From Megalonaias nervosa (lineage: Eukaryota > Mollusca > Bivalvia > Unionida > Unionidae), in NCBI GenBank assembly GCA_016617855.1, contig JAECUM010094031.1, forward strand, positions 1 through 64,000: 64,000 nucleotides of DNA, written 5' to 3'. The position numbers were made by a program, and so were the translations under genes. The notes beneath the pieces were generated by a model. It searched no databases and was not told where the DNA came from. It saw nothing but the letters and a program-made list of their open reading frames with translations. Positions 45,201 through 54,374 of the stretch are shown here, one piece after another (the stretch's first letter is position 1; each line of letters opens with the position of its first letter).

Positions 45201-48200
45201 TTTTACATCATATAATTACAATATTGCATCATGAATTTGACTTAATGTGATGCTTTCATTTCATTTGTTTCTGAATTCAGTGGTCTTGACTGATGATCTG
45301 AATGTTTTTTGCTTTCAGGTGTCATATGCCATTGGTATATCAGAACCCCTATCTATCACTGTTCACAGTTTTGGAACATCAAAAGTTTCTGATGCTAAAC
45401 TTTTGAGGATAATTCAGGACAACTTTGATCTCAGACCTGGAAAAATTGTTAAGTGAGTTGATTTCGATCAAGTTCCTTTATAGGATAAATTCTCAAAAAT
45501 AAAAGTAACATAAAGTCAGTGTGGTCATCATTTGAGAGAGAATAATTGGTCATCTATGTATTTATATTTCTCTGGTCATCCTAGAGAAAGAGGGATACAA
45601 AAGAGAATGTTTGGTGATCTGTGCAGTGTTCTCTTACATGATTCCAAAACATATGCATCCATGTTGAATATGACAAATGTATTGAAAATCACACTCAGCT
45701 GCTATCACCGGCATATTCCAAAGAATGAAAACTGAAAATATATTTTCTGTATTTATACCTTGAATATACCACTACACTTTTTCTGTTATATGCAGTTAGC
45801 ACTGTACTTGATGTCAGTGTAACCCTACAGGTTCATATATTACTTCATTTTTCCATTTAAGTTTGGTTTCTGCATAATAACTATAAACTGGGAATTGTTG
45901 AGTTTTAATCAAATTTGTGTTGCAGCTATATGTTAATGAGATCTCCAAATAGGTTTATTTCCAGCCTTATTTGTCATATGGTCCTTGATTTCCTGTTCAC
46001 TTGACTTTGGTTTCCATGTCTAAACTTGACCAAGAATTGCTGGATTTCAACCAAACTTGGTATGCTGCTTTATATTAATTAAACTGTTAACAAGTGTAAT
46101 ATCTGTCAGAAAGAAATAGGAAAGAGTGCAGAAATGGGAATAGACGAATTCTACGCAGTCATGCCGGCAAATAGGAAAGATAAATCAAATTATGGTAATA
46201 CTGTATTTGGAGAAGTAGAATCAACTAATTTCGATAAATGTGTCAATCTACGGAAACTATATTTTTCTGAATTAAGCAGTACAACAGATGAGGAACATAA
46301 TGATTATGTCAAGATGAAGAATATGTACGAAGAAAGTAAACTTGAGACTGATAACATAAAGTGTGGGGCCCCGAGTGGCTAAGTGGTCTAAAGCGCTGCT
46401 TTTAATAAGTGTAATATCTGTCAGAAAGCTTGCCAGTAGCTTCTCGTGGGTCGGTGGTTCTTTCTGGGGATTTCCCGGTTTCTTCCTCCACCATTAATAC
46501 TGGCCGCCATGTATAGCCTATCGTGTGCTGAAAAATGACGTTAAGCACTACAACAACAACAATAAGTGTGATATCTATCACACCATGATCTCATTTAAAG
46601 GAGTTGGGACCCATGATAGATTGTTTACATTGACTTCACTGCATCCTATGAAGATCAGGTTGTTGAAATTTGAACACTGTTCATCCATGATCGAAACAAG
46701 GGGTGCTAACAACTGGAATGGACTAATAAATAAGCAATTTTCCACTGCTGGTATGTGTTTGCACAAATGCATCTTTTCGCTCAAATACACATTTAATGGC
46801 TTCTTTCTGGCATGTAGTCAGAATTTCAATATTAAAGTTACAAAGTATCCTTTTGAAGTCAGTGCCTCCACAAGTTTTGGCTGATGTGCAATGAACCACA
46901 GTTACCTGCTATTGCTTAGATGGCACTACATACTAATGGAGGAAACTCATGAAATCCAATAGAAGTCGCTAATGCAAAGCACTGAATTGTTGGATCAATC
47001 CACCAAGATGTAAGTAGGTTAACATGTCTGAACCTTGGCTAGCTAAGGTGTTATTTGGCATGCAGGTATATATTGATGAGATCTTTCATGGTGTCTTTGG
47101 AGGAGATCTGGCCCCTGATCTCATCCTGTTAATTTTGGTTTGTGCAGCATTACTTTACCAAGGACTGATGGATTTAAGTAGAATTTGGTTTGCATCTTTA
47201 TACTGATAAAAGCTTGAGAAAGTTGGGATTTCTAACATTCAGTGACATCATTTACAGGAGTTTTGGGCCATTTGGTATATATCTTTTATGCTGATAAGAG
47301 TTTAAATGAGTTTTGATTTCTAACATTCAATGACATCATTTAAATGAGTTTTGAGCCCTTATTGTCCATCAACCATGATTTTGGTTTCATCTGCATTATT
47401 TTAACAAAGATTGTTGGATTTCAACTATATTTGGCATGCAGCTTTATATTAGTGGGATCTGAATAAAACTGCCTCATTAGAGTTGGGAGTATATAGGAAT
47501 CCTTGTGTCAGTCTCTCTGACCATCCATTTGTCAAGCAGTCTTGTTAGTGCAGATAGTCACACAGGTTTTGATGGATCGTGATGAAGCTTGGTAGGTGTT
47601 ATGGTCATCAACTAAAGATGAGCATGTCCATTAATCACTCTGGCAATTTTTAAAAAATAATTCTCTTTTAGACTTGCAGTTGAATGCTGTTTATGACAAA
47701 ATTTTGTAAAAGCAACTAGTCTCACTGCTTTAATTGGATCGCTGTGAAACTTTGGAAATGTTATGACCATTGTCTGAAGATGTACATTTCATTAAATCAC
47801 CTTGCATTCTAATATTTGTTTTTAGAGTTATTGCCCTTTTGAACATGGTGCCTGATGTATATGACAAATACAACTAGTCTCAACAGTGTTTTATGGATCT
47901 CCATGAAGCTTTGTACATTATCTGGTAATCATTTTAAAAGATGTATGTATGGAAAAATTACTGTCCTCTTGGAATTTTTGTTATTGCACTTTCTTATCTT
48001 GCACCTAAATGCAGTGTATTGCAGAATCTTGTAAATACAACTAGTCCCACAATTTTTTATGGATCACTAGTCCATTTTGCTGTCCAATCATCTGTCCATT
48101 ATCCACATTTTCTTTTCCAGAACATTACTCTTAAACCATTCAGAGTAACATTTATGCTTGGTGTTACGACCATGTAATTTAATTACTTGTGTGTTGAAAT

Positions 48201-51200
48201 TTGAAATCTTTTTGTTTCACTTTTGTATCATTATATTTTATTATGATGATGATTATGTTCACAGGATCTGATATTTTTGAAAGAAACATCATGTTTATTT
48301 AGAACGTAAATATGACTCTCGGCTTGTGTAAGCATTAGTTTAGATTGCCGACTGGATAAACAGCCGGCATAAATGATTGGTTGTGGCCAAGGTCATTTCT
48401 AAGAATGTGTTTACATCTTCTACTGCGATTGTTAGATGATGAAATAACCACGCGTTCTTCGTGCGTGTGCATGAAATGATATTTTGGTTCGGTTTTTAAA
48501 CACTTAGGTCCCTGTGAAATTGTCAGAGTCGTTCTTATACCTTGAGAAGAAGGTATTGTTTGTCTTGTGCTGGAAAGAGTTTGTTTTTCTTTACATCTGT
48601 AGAGCTCAAGATGTGTCTTGTTATAGATGACAGCTATAGGAGTTCATCTACGTTTTAAATAATAATTTATTTTTCCCTGGAGAACTACACAAGTTGTTTA
48701 GGACAAAGACATTTAGTGAAATTCATTCTAAATTGGAATAGTACAGTACAAATTGTGGTTCAATGTGAAATTCTGGACATTTGTGTAAAGACTTCACCTG
48801 ACGTCATCATCCTCCATCTTGGAACGTCATCAAGATTCGAACCTGGATTCAGTTAAAATTTAATTATTTAGTGATAGAACTTGTATTTTTTCAGTTCTAG
48901 GATAAATGTTTGGATTTTCTTCACAAACCGTAAATCCTATTTCATATTTTCACCTTTTCACCGTGTTTTCTAGGGAAATAAACTATTTTTGTTAAAACTT
49001 ACAAAGCTTGTTGTCTTCACTCTTTTCTTTTGTTACTTTTGAACGAGCCGATACGTGAAAAAAAGAAAATTGGGAAGCCCGTCCTTAGGATATTTGACTT
49101 TGGCTTAAATATTTCAGAAAATTGTTTTTTGAAATTTAAATTCCCCTGGTTTTCAAATCCCAAGTACTATTTTACATTTTGTTTGAAATCTTTAGTGAAA
49201 ACAACAGGCTTTCATTTACAATGTCATCAAAAGTGGAAATATTTCTTTCTAATCCAACTCAGGAGCGGTTGGATAGTCTGAAAAAAGATGAGTTGCTGGA
49301 ACTTGCCAGAAAGTATGAACTTTCTGAAGCAAAAGCTTCCTTGACAAAACAAGAAATTAAAAATATTTTGATTCATTGTTTGGTGGAGAAAAATATTTTT
49401 GATAAGTGTTTTGGCTACAGTCAATAAGTCGGTATCAGACTCTGACATAAAAGTAATGGAATTAAAAATGAAATATAAGATGGAATTGGAGTCAAGGAAG
49501 CTCGAGCTTCAGAAAGAACAAATGCAGTTGCAATTAAAGAGAAGCAATTGCAATTGCAATTTGAGAAAGAAGAGAAAGAGAGACAGGAAAGAGACAAAGC
49601 TAAACAATTACAATTTGAAGAAAAGGAGAGAGAGTCAGGAAAGAAAAAATGATAAACAATTACAATTTGAGGAAGAGGAGAGAGAGAGATAGATGCAATT
49701 ACAAAGAAAGAAGGATGAAAGGGAATTTCAAATTAGAATGAAAGAAATGTAGCTGGCAAGGGACAAGCACGATTCCACTTCACATACAAATTCAAAGTTT
49801 GACATTGTAAGAAATATTAAGTTAGTGCCCCCTTTTAGTGAAAAGGAAGTAGACAAATATTTTATTCATTTTGAAAAAGTTGCTGAAAATTTGAAATGGC
49901 CAAGGGAGCATTACTCAATTATTGCAATGTGTACTTTATGGCAAGGCCCGAGATGTCTATATATCCCTATCAGTACATCAAAGTTCTGACTATCATTCGG
50001 TTAAGGAATGCATTTTGAAGGGTTATGAGTTAGTCCCTGAGGCTTATCGGCAAAAATTCAGAAACTATAAAAAAGAAACTAGACACACTTATGTTGAGTT
50101 TGCTAGAGAAAAAGAAGAGTTGTTCAAGAGATGGTGCTTAGCTGAGAAAATTGAACATGATTATGAAAGACTTGAACAACTGGTATTACTTGAAGAGTTC
50201 AAGAACTGTGTTTCTAGTGATGTCAAAACTTATCTTGAAGATCATGAGATCAAAACCTTGGACAGTGCTGCTCTTGCTGCTGATAAGTATTCCTTAACTC
50301 ATAAAGTTCCGGGGGTAAGCAAATCTTTCACTCAGCAGTCTACTGATAGAAAGGTGTTTCATCCAAATATGACTCCTCCTAAAACTCAATTTGGCACAAC
50401 GTCTAAAAATCAAGCTTCTGATAAACTTGATTCTAAATCCTTGTCTATTCCTACGTGTACGTATGACAAGAAAAAAGGACACGTCATTTCTGATTGCTTC
50501 AAATTGAAATGTAGGCATCAGAATCAAATAGACCTATCCCAAATGCTCTTATTTCTAAGAGGTCATGGTCACGGTCATGTATTGAAAACAATACATTTGT
50601 TGGGTCTCAAAAACCCCCGTCTGATTTTATTATGGAGAATTATGAACCATTCATGTCGAAGGGTTCTATATCACTCTTGGGTGATTTGGCCAATCCTATC
50701 CCTATTAAAATTTTAAGTGATACAGGAGCTTCTCGGAGTCTTTTATTGCCAGGTATTTTGCCTTTTTCTGAGAAGTCCTGTTCTAATGAGTGTTCTCATT
50801 CAGGGAGTAGAGTGCGGCTTTGTTAATGTTCCTCTCCATTATGTAAATTTGTCATCAGACTTAGTTTCAGGACCTGTGACAGTCTGAATAGTGTCTACTT
50901 TACCCATTGAGGGCATTCATTTGTTGCTAGGCAACAACCTAGCTGGAGACAAGGTTGTGGTTAATCCACTTGTAACTTACGAGCCTTCTTTGGATCAGAA
51001 AGTTGAGCCTATTGAAAAAGAAATCCCTGATTTATACCCAGCTTGTGCAGTTACCAGAGCTATGGCAAAGAAAGCTCTTGAGAATGATTTTGATAAGGAA
51101 TGTATTCCTTTAGCTGACACATGTATTGGTCAGGCTTTTGCTGAGGTCACTTTCACTTCTAATTTGGATCAATCAAAAGGTATTGATCATAGTGATCCTC

Positions 51201-53937
51201 TTTTGAATACTCATTCTCTTTTTTCTAATCTGGGTGATAAACGACAGTCACTTGTTGTCGAACAGGAAAAAGATCCTGAAATCTCCTGTTTGTTTCAGAG
51301 GGCCATTAGTGAAACTGAGGCTACTGAAGTACCTGTCTGTTACTTCCTTAAAAATGGAATTCTTATGAGAAAATGGAGACCTCCCGAGGTACCTGCTAAT
51401 GACGAATGGTCAGTGAAGTATCAGATTGTGGTTCCAAAATCTTACAGACAGGAAATACTTAGTTTGGCCCATGAAGCTCCTCTGGCTGGTCATTTAGGGA
51501 TAAATAAAACTTATCACAAGATCTTGACTCGCTTTTATTGGCCAAAAATCAAAAGTGATGTTTGTAAGTTCTGTAGATCTTGTCATACTTGTCAAATGGT
51601 AGGAAAACCCAATCAAAAGATACCTAAGGCTCATCTACAACCTATTCCTGCATTTGACAAAACATTCAGTAGAATTCTGGTAGATTGTGTTGGTCCCTTA
51701 CCTAAGACCAAGTCAGGCAACCAATATTTGTTGACCATTATGTGTGCGTCAACAAGATTCCCAGAGGCAAATTCCTTTGAGGAATATTAAAACCAAAAAC
51801 ATAGTAAAAGCTTTGATAAAGTTTTTTACTCAATTTGGCCTTCCCAAATCTGTCCAATCGGATCAAGGGTCAAATTTCATGTCTGGAATTTTCCAGCAAG
51901 CCATGCACGCACTAGGCATTCAACAATTCAAATCTTCTGCCTATCATCCTGAGAGCCAAGGGGCTTTAGAACGATTTCATCAGACTTTGAAAAACATGAT
52001 TAGAACATATTGTTTTGATACAGGTAAAGATTGGGATGAAGGCATTCATTTACTTTTGTTTGCAGTTAGAGAGTCCGTTCAGGAATCTTTAGGATTCAGT
52101 CCCTTTGAACTGGTGTTTGGACATACTGTGCATGGACCTTTGAAGTTATTGAAAGAGAAACTTCTTTCTAATGAAGATATAGAACTTAATCTTCCATACT
52201 ATAACATGCTCACAGATCAGGCCTTTTTCAGGGTCTGTTGGTTCTACTGATTAGTTCTAACTAATTGCATAGACCCAGATCTGGATCGTCATGCAATGGC
52301 AGGTTGATGTAGTTGATTTTTTAGTGAGTATATATGGTATTGCTATCACAGTTGGTATATATGGTGGGTGAGTGGTTTAGATATGCCTTTTGCTATTCAA
52401 AGTTTTTCAGTTTTGATATTTTTAACATTGTCATTTGTTGGTTCATCCATCTGTCGTTCATTCACACTTTCATTTTCAAAGCATAACTTCTAAACTGTTC
52501 AAGATATCACAGTAAAATTTGGTACACCTTGGACTGGATGTCCAGATTGACTTTTTACCATTCACAATCCTTAAGTTACAATATTTGTTATGTTTTTATC
52601 CATTCTTCACCAAGTATCCACACTTTTGTTCCCCGGTAAAACTTAAAAACTATTCACTATATCTCTTGGAAATTTGATACTTTAAACCAGTGATGTTTAT
52701 GTTGCATTTGTTATTGACGATTATTTACTTTTAGCATGTTTAATGTTTTTGTCCATTTTCATCATTCATCTGCCATTCACACTTTTGTTTCTGGAACAAA
52801 ACTCATGAGGCATATTATTTCCCTGTATACACTGAACAATCAAATTTCCCATGTATGAAATTTTCAATAAATCATACATTTTTGTAGGATGGGGGATGTG
52901 CATGACTTTGTAATCTGTTTTTTTAATTTTGTATTTTCTCAGTATGCATTATTGGTGGGGGGATAGAGCTAGAGCATTTCTTTTTCATCATCAATTGCTG
53001 TTGTTTACTTCTTTTGAAAATCCACCATGCTGTTTCATCCAAGACTTTCACAGACTATCCTGGTATAAAATTTCAAATTTAAATAAAATGATGCCAATCT
53101 GCAACCATATATAGCCACCATTACTAAAAGATAAAAAAAAATAAGTACCAGACTTATTTCAGTCGGATTTTGCACAGAGCATTCTGGCTTGAAAGCCTTT
53201 CAGCCTTATGCAAATGATATTGATCTGCCATCAAATATGGCTGCCATTACTTAAAATAGACAAATAATTAAATAACTTGTAATAAACAAATTCTGAGCAG
53301 AATTTGACCAGATTTTATATAAAGCATACTGGCATGAAGACTTCAGATTTATACAAATGATGCCAATCTACCATCACTATATGGCCATCATTAAAACAGG
53401 AAAAATTTTAAATGACTTCTTCAAAACAGCTGATTTTAATTTCACCAAACTTGACAGAAAGCATCCTGGCATGGAAATATTCCAACTGTTAGCAGATGTA
53501 GTTGCTATTTCTGAAACTACTTTAAAAAAAAAACAAAACAACTTTAAACAACTTCTCAGAAACCACTCAACAGAATTTGACCAAAATTGCAGAGAAAGCA
53601 TCCTGGCATAAAGACATGTAAAGTTTATACAAACATACAGTTGCCATTACCAAAAATTGTGTAACATTTACAGAAATGCCAGTAAATCATCAGTCTCTCT
53701 GAGATACTCTTGTGATAATTTTTTTATTTACTAGTGGGTCAGATCTTTCTATTTAATAAAAATATTTAGAAGAAAACAAAACTTGTCAGCCATAGGCTTT
53801 GGATTATTTGCAGTTTATGTATTTTTTGTTTCAGAGATCTGAATTTGAAAAACCCAATCTATGAGAAAACTGCATGCTACGGACACTTTGGAAGACCAGG
53901 ATTTCCTTGGGAAGAACCCAAAGAATTGAAGATTTAG
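27534..53937 (+). CDS. MAT2A: S-adenosylmethionine synthetase (MAT2A-like), complete gene
   Basis: Makes S-adenosylmethionine from methionine and ATP, releasing phosphate and pyrophosphate; a cytosolic/nuclear homo-oligomer. Eight coding exons: 27534-27618, 29330-29530, 31803-31915, 34034-34177, 38509-38727, 44432-44614, 45319-45452 and 53835-53937. They total 1182 bp, 393 residues plus stop, against 395 in human MAT2A. All seven introns are GT-AG and all junction phases agree. Signatures: GEGHP + [10 protein letters not shown] (ATP/methionine site), [15 protein letters not shown] (signature 1, across exons 3-4), GGGAFSGKD (signature 2, P-loop-like, exon 6) and a C-terminal YGHFGR. No stop or frameshift occurs in any exon, so the gene appears functional. 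Introns 4, 5 and 7 are large (4.3, 5.7 and 8.4 kb) because of inserted repeats. The symbol follows the vertebrate ubiquitous form; invertebrates usually have one gene. Confidence 0.96.
27783..27888. mobile_element. Foldback hAT-type MITE in MAT intron 1
   Basis: A near-perfect 106-bp palindrome: CACAGGCACTTGATTCCGGG... on the left and ...CCCGGAATCAAGTGCCTGTG on the right, meeting at AACACGTGTGTT with almost no loop. It is flanked by an exact 8-bp direct repeat CATGAAAT (27775-27782 and 27889-27896), the duplication length of hAT elements. Only a few arm mismatches are seen, so the insertion is recent or the hairpin is maintained. Confidence 0.88.
29330..29530 (+). CDS. MAT2A: MAT exon 2 (residues 29-95)
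   Basis: Acceptor TATTTGCAG, donor GTATAT. Encodes [19 protein letters not shown], the conserved CETVTKTGM and GEVASTAEV segments, and ends in SSKG with one base of a Gly codon. Forms most of the N-terminal domain of the three-domain MAT fold. Confidence 0.95.
31150..31485 (-). mobile_element. tRNA-derived SINE in MAT intron 2
   Basis: On the minus strand the 5' end reads GGAGCTGCAGGTGGCTTAGCAGTTAGCAAGCC with an A box (TGGCTTAGCAGTT) and, 40 bp on, CACTGGTTCAAATCTT, a B box. The body contains two copies of a unit of about 150 bp that includes TTGGACAAGGCACNTTACNCCAA, a phrase widely seen in metazoan SINE central regions. The 3' limit is unclear (about 31125-31150). Confidence 0.72.
31803..31915 (+). 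CDS. MAT2A: MAT exon 3 (residues 96-133)
   Basis: Acceptor TTTTTCCAG, donor GTTGCC (a weak donor; GTTGCC rather than GTAAGT). Encodes [20 protein letters not shown] and ends in GAGDQ, so signature 1 is split between exons 3 and 4. Confidence 0.94.
33180..33225. repeat. (AAT)n microsatellite, MAT intron 3
   Basis: About fifteen AAT units. The minus-strand poly-leucine frame here is an artefact of the repeat. Confidence 0.9.
34034..34177 (+). CDS. MAT2A: MAT exon 4 (residues 134-181)
   Basis: Acceptor AAATGCAG, donor GTAAAT. Encodes [33 protein letters not shown] and [17 protein letters not shown] lies next to the nucleotide site in the family. Confidence 0.95.
34453..36121. mobile_element. 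pogo/Tigger-like DNA element, non-autonomous, MAT intron 4
   Basis: Terminal inverted repeats CAGTGGTCCCCCTCTT (34453) and AAGAGGGGGACCACTG (ending about 36121), each adjoined by TA (34451-34452 and 36122-36123), the TA duplication of Tc1/mariner/pogo elements. Subterminal GTGGCC motifs recur in both ends. The 1.67-kb interior has no transposase frame, so it depends on an autonomous relative. About six bases in the right arm region (GGGGGGCCGTTC) extend the symmetry imperfectly. Confidence 0.85.
36215..36640 (+). repeat. 63-bp tandem repeat, about seven units
   Basis: Each unit reads like GCAAACAGATACATGACAAAACTCTAGATAAGAAGGGTATATTTATTTAG. The last three units are nearly identical, the first ones diverged, the gradient expected from recent expansion at the 3' side. 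Confidence 0.88.
36833..37759 (+). mobile_element. Solo LTR of the Gypsy family, MAT intron 4
   Basis: Starts TGTTACGTATATGTAATTAAA and ends near CACATAACA; related along its length to 48162-49058 and 62356-63535. Conserved interior blocks include ATTCGAACNTGGATTCA, TTAGTGATAGGACTTGTATTTT, TTCACAAACC and AGGGAAATAAATTATTT (with a polyadenylation-like AATAAA), and TACAAAGCTTGTTGG near the 3' end. No internal retroviral sequence is attached. No clean target duplication is seen. Confidence 0.85.
38509..38727 (+). CDS. MAT2A: MAT exon 5 (residues 182-254)
   Basis: Acceptor TTACTACAG, donor GTAGGA. Encodes [49 protein letters not shown] and ends in IGGPQ. The acceptor sequence TACAGATAA resembles the TACAGARAA motif bound by METTL16-type methylases, discussed under findings. 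Confidence 0.95.
38930..40560 (+). repeat. Diverged ~190-bp tandem repeats, MAT intron 5
   Basis: About eight irregular units, each with AGAATTTGACCAAATTTGACAGA, a CTGGCNTNAAGGGCTTTCA phrase, a GATCAGCCATCAAATATGG phrase and CTAAAAATAGAAAAAC. The same unit recurs at 52960-53650. Short frames are incidental. Confidence 0.8.
40680..44404. other. Remaining MAT intron 5, non-coding
   Basis: No gene recognised. 40680-41600 holds irregular units with CTGTGACCCATATTTCACTATGACTG and GGATGCATCTTNATGA phrases, related in style to 32880-33140 and 33590-33900 in intron 3. 43480-44340 has further diverged units with AAGGTCACAAGA. These are intronic repeats, not exons. Confidence 0.6.
44432..44614 (+). 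CDS. MAT2A: MAT exon 6 (residues 255-315)
   Basis: Acceptor AACTCAAG, donor GTAAAT. Encodes [20 protein letters not shown], the P-loop-like signature [18 protein letters not shown] and [19 protein letters not shown]. These residues hold the triphosphate in characterised MATs. Confidence 0.96.
45319..45452 (+). CDS. MAT2A: MAT exon 7 (residues 316-359)
   Basis: Acceptor TGCTTTCAG, donor GTGAGT. Encodes [20 protein letters not shown] and [14 protein letters not shown], with two bases of the next Lys codon completed by exon 8. Confidence 0.95.
46094..46404 (+). other. Unexplained open segment with C-x2-C and acidic tail
   Basis: Within MAT intron 7, a frame can be read from about 46094 ([20 protein letters not shown]) through ATG 46134 to TAA 46382, about 95 codons. 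The codons look unlike the surrounding intron in being evenly mixed, and the product is acidic with [16 protein letters not shown] and [11 protein letters not shown] segments. I do not recognise it. A 22-bp sequence AAGTGTAATATCTGTCAGAAAG occurs at both ends (46094-46115 and 46406-46427). It may be a captured cDNA or transposon fragment that inserted into or beside a SINE. Confidence 0.35.
46365..46562 (+). mobile_element. tRNA-derived SINE, internally rearranged, MAT intron 7
   Basis: Begins GGGGCCCCGAGTGGCTAAGTGGTCTAA (A box TGGCTAAGTGG), but the stretch holding the B box in the full copy at 62870-63119 is missing and replaced by about 22 bp of AAGTGTAATATCTGTCAG. From GAAAGCTTGCCAGTAGCTTC to the (CAA)n tail it matches the full copy. 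The internal deletion would remove pol III promoter function. Confidence 0.85.
47505..48130 (+). repeat. ~170-bp tandem repeats, MAT intron 7
   Basis: Three to four diverged units with the phrase ACAACTAGTCTCAC(A/T)G, ATGGATCNCNATGAAGCTTTG and a following TTATGACCAT / GATGTNCAT. The stretch 47020-47460 is a different diverged repeat with GGCATGCAGNTATATATTNATGAGATCT. No coding content. Confidence 0.7.
48162..49058 (+). repeat. 5' LTR of the Gypsy element
   Basis: Begins TGTTACGACCATGTAATTTAATTAC and ends near GAGCCGATACGTGA. Related end to end to the solo LTRs at 36833 and 62356, more diverged from them than they are from each other at the 3' edge. Contains ATTCGAACCTGGATTCAGTT, CACAAACCGTAAATCC and AGGGAAATAAACTATTT. 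A clear tRNA primer-binding site is not obvious; the first candidate is TTGGGAAGCCCGTCC near 49069. Confidence 0.82.
49221..50560 (+). pseudogene. Gypsy gag (SAP-like N-term, capsid, zinc knuckle)
   Basis: ATG 49221 opens a 67-codon frame with [20 protein letters not shown], a SAP-like helix pair. After a frameshift near 49400 come a long Lys/Glu/Gln coiled coil (about 49450-49740, with stops), then [22 protein letters not shown] and, from 49922 in another frame, the capsid helices ([58 protein letters not shown]) of the SCAN-related Gypsy type. The knuckle near 50455 reads [14 protein letters not shown], so the second Cys is Asp. Packages element RNA when intact. Confidence 0.82.
50632..52250 (+). 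pseudogene. Gypsy pol: aspartic protease then integrase, no RT between
   Basis: Protease: [15 protein letters not shown] near 50710-50755 and the GNNLAGDKV end near 50930. A linker with [10 protein letters not shown] leads to the integrase zinc domain ([26 protein letters not shown], about 51470-51595), then the RVE core: [16 protein letters not shown] (first Asp), [10 protein letters not shown] (second Asp, about 51855) and [14 protein letters not shown] (Glu, about 51950). The core ends with [18 protein letters not shown] and [13 protein letters not shown] frameshift near 51775 and breaks around 50825-50890 interrupt it. All three catalytic acids are present. RT and RNase H are absent from the whole locus. 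Confidence 0.87.
52236..52950. other. Non-coding junction after the Gypsy truncation
   Basis: 52265-52310 contains GCATAGACCCAGATCTG and ATGCAATGGCAG, which match the palindromic element at 58087-58193, so the truncation may coincide with another insertion. The rest is diverged intronic repeat with TTTTGTTNC...AAAACTTAAAAACTATTCA phrases. No gene. Confidence 0.5.
52960..53650 (+). repeat. Diverged ~190-bp tandem repeats, second block
   Basis: Three to four units with CAGAATTTGACCA, GAAAGCATCCTGGCATGAA and GATCTGCCATCAAATATGGCTGCCATTACT; the same family as 38930-40560. Confidence 0.78.
53835..53937 (+). CDS. MAT2A: MAT exon 8 (residues 360-393, stop)
   Basis: Acceptor TTTTGTTTCAG, completing a Lys codon, then [20 protein letters not shown] and [11 protein letters not shown] before TAG 53935. 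The ending matches the family C-terminus. Confidence 0.95.
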
Positions 53938-54280
53938 AACAAATGCAGACATATTCCCGAGTCAGGTATGAATTAGCTTTGTATGGTTTTTTAAAAGAGA
54001 ATTTTTGTTCGGGATACAGAGTATATGTACATTACTGTAGTAGATATAATGAAGTTCATTTTGGGTATTTCATTTTGGCACCTCCTCATTGCTTACATAA
54101 ATATGGAACTGTGCATAATGGCAGTTATATTAAATGGGGGGAAATATGTTTCAGAGGTGATATTGCCACAGTGGAAGGACCACTTTTATGGACACTGCAG
54201 TGGTATAAATATTTTGTGCACTGACACATTTCAGTATCAATTTATGAAATAGATAATAAAAATAATCTGTAGGATGTAGA
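53938..54280 (+). promoter_or_regulatory. Probable MAT 3' UTR with polyadenylation signal
   Basis: AATAAA occurs at 54255-54260, about 320 bp after the stop, followed by a T/G-rich stretch. TACAGAGTA at 54015-54023 is one base from the TACAGARAA core methylated by METTL16 in vertebrate MAT2A 3' UTRs. The transcript end is inferred. Confidence 0.55.
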
Positions 54281-54374
54281 AGTATTTGTTCTTTGCAGTA
54301 GTCCTCAGTGGCAGAGATTGTTTTATTAAAGGATGGCCACCTAGCTGGCTGGTTTGCTGGATCCAGATACAGAA

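Larger units (their letters stand above)
48162..52235 (+). mobile_element. Ty3/Gypsy retrotransposon (Gmr1-like order), 3'-truncated
   Basis: A 5' LTR followed by gag, an aspartic protease and an integrase, all in sense with MAT, inside intron 7. The integrase follows the protease after a short linker, and no reverse transcriptase or RNase H lies between them; in typical Gypsy elements those enzymes come first. The element stops abruptly near 52200-52235, shortly after the integrase core, with no 3' LTR. All ORFs contain frameshifts or stops. The reduced order is what Gmr1-type Ty3/Gypsy elements (integrase before reverse transcriptase) would look like after losing the 3' part. Confidence 0.85.

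Noticed and set aside
45532..45735. 67-codon frame after MAT exon 7 as an alternative exon
   Set aside because: No acceptor, no similarity, and exon 7 to 8 joins in phase with the conserved C-terminus.
46525..46884. 119-codon frame in MAT intron 7
   Set aside because: Overlaps the SINE tail and diverged repeat; no family motif.
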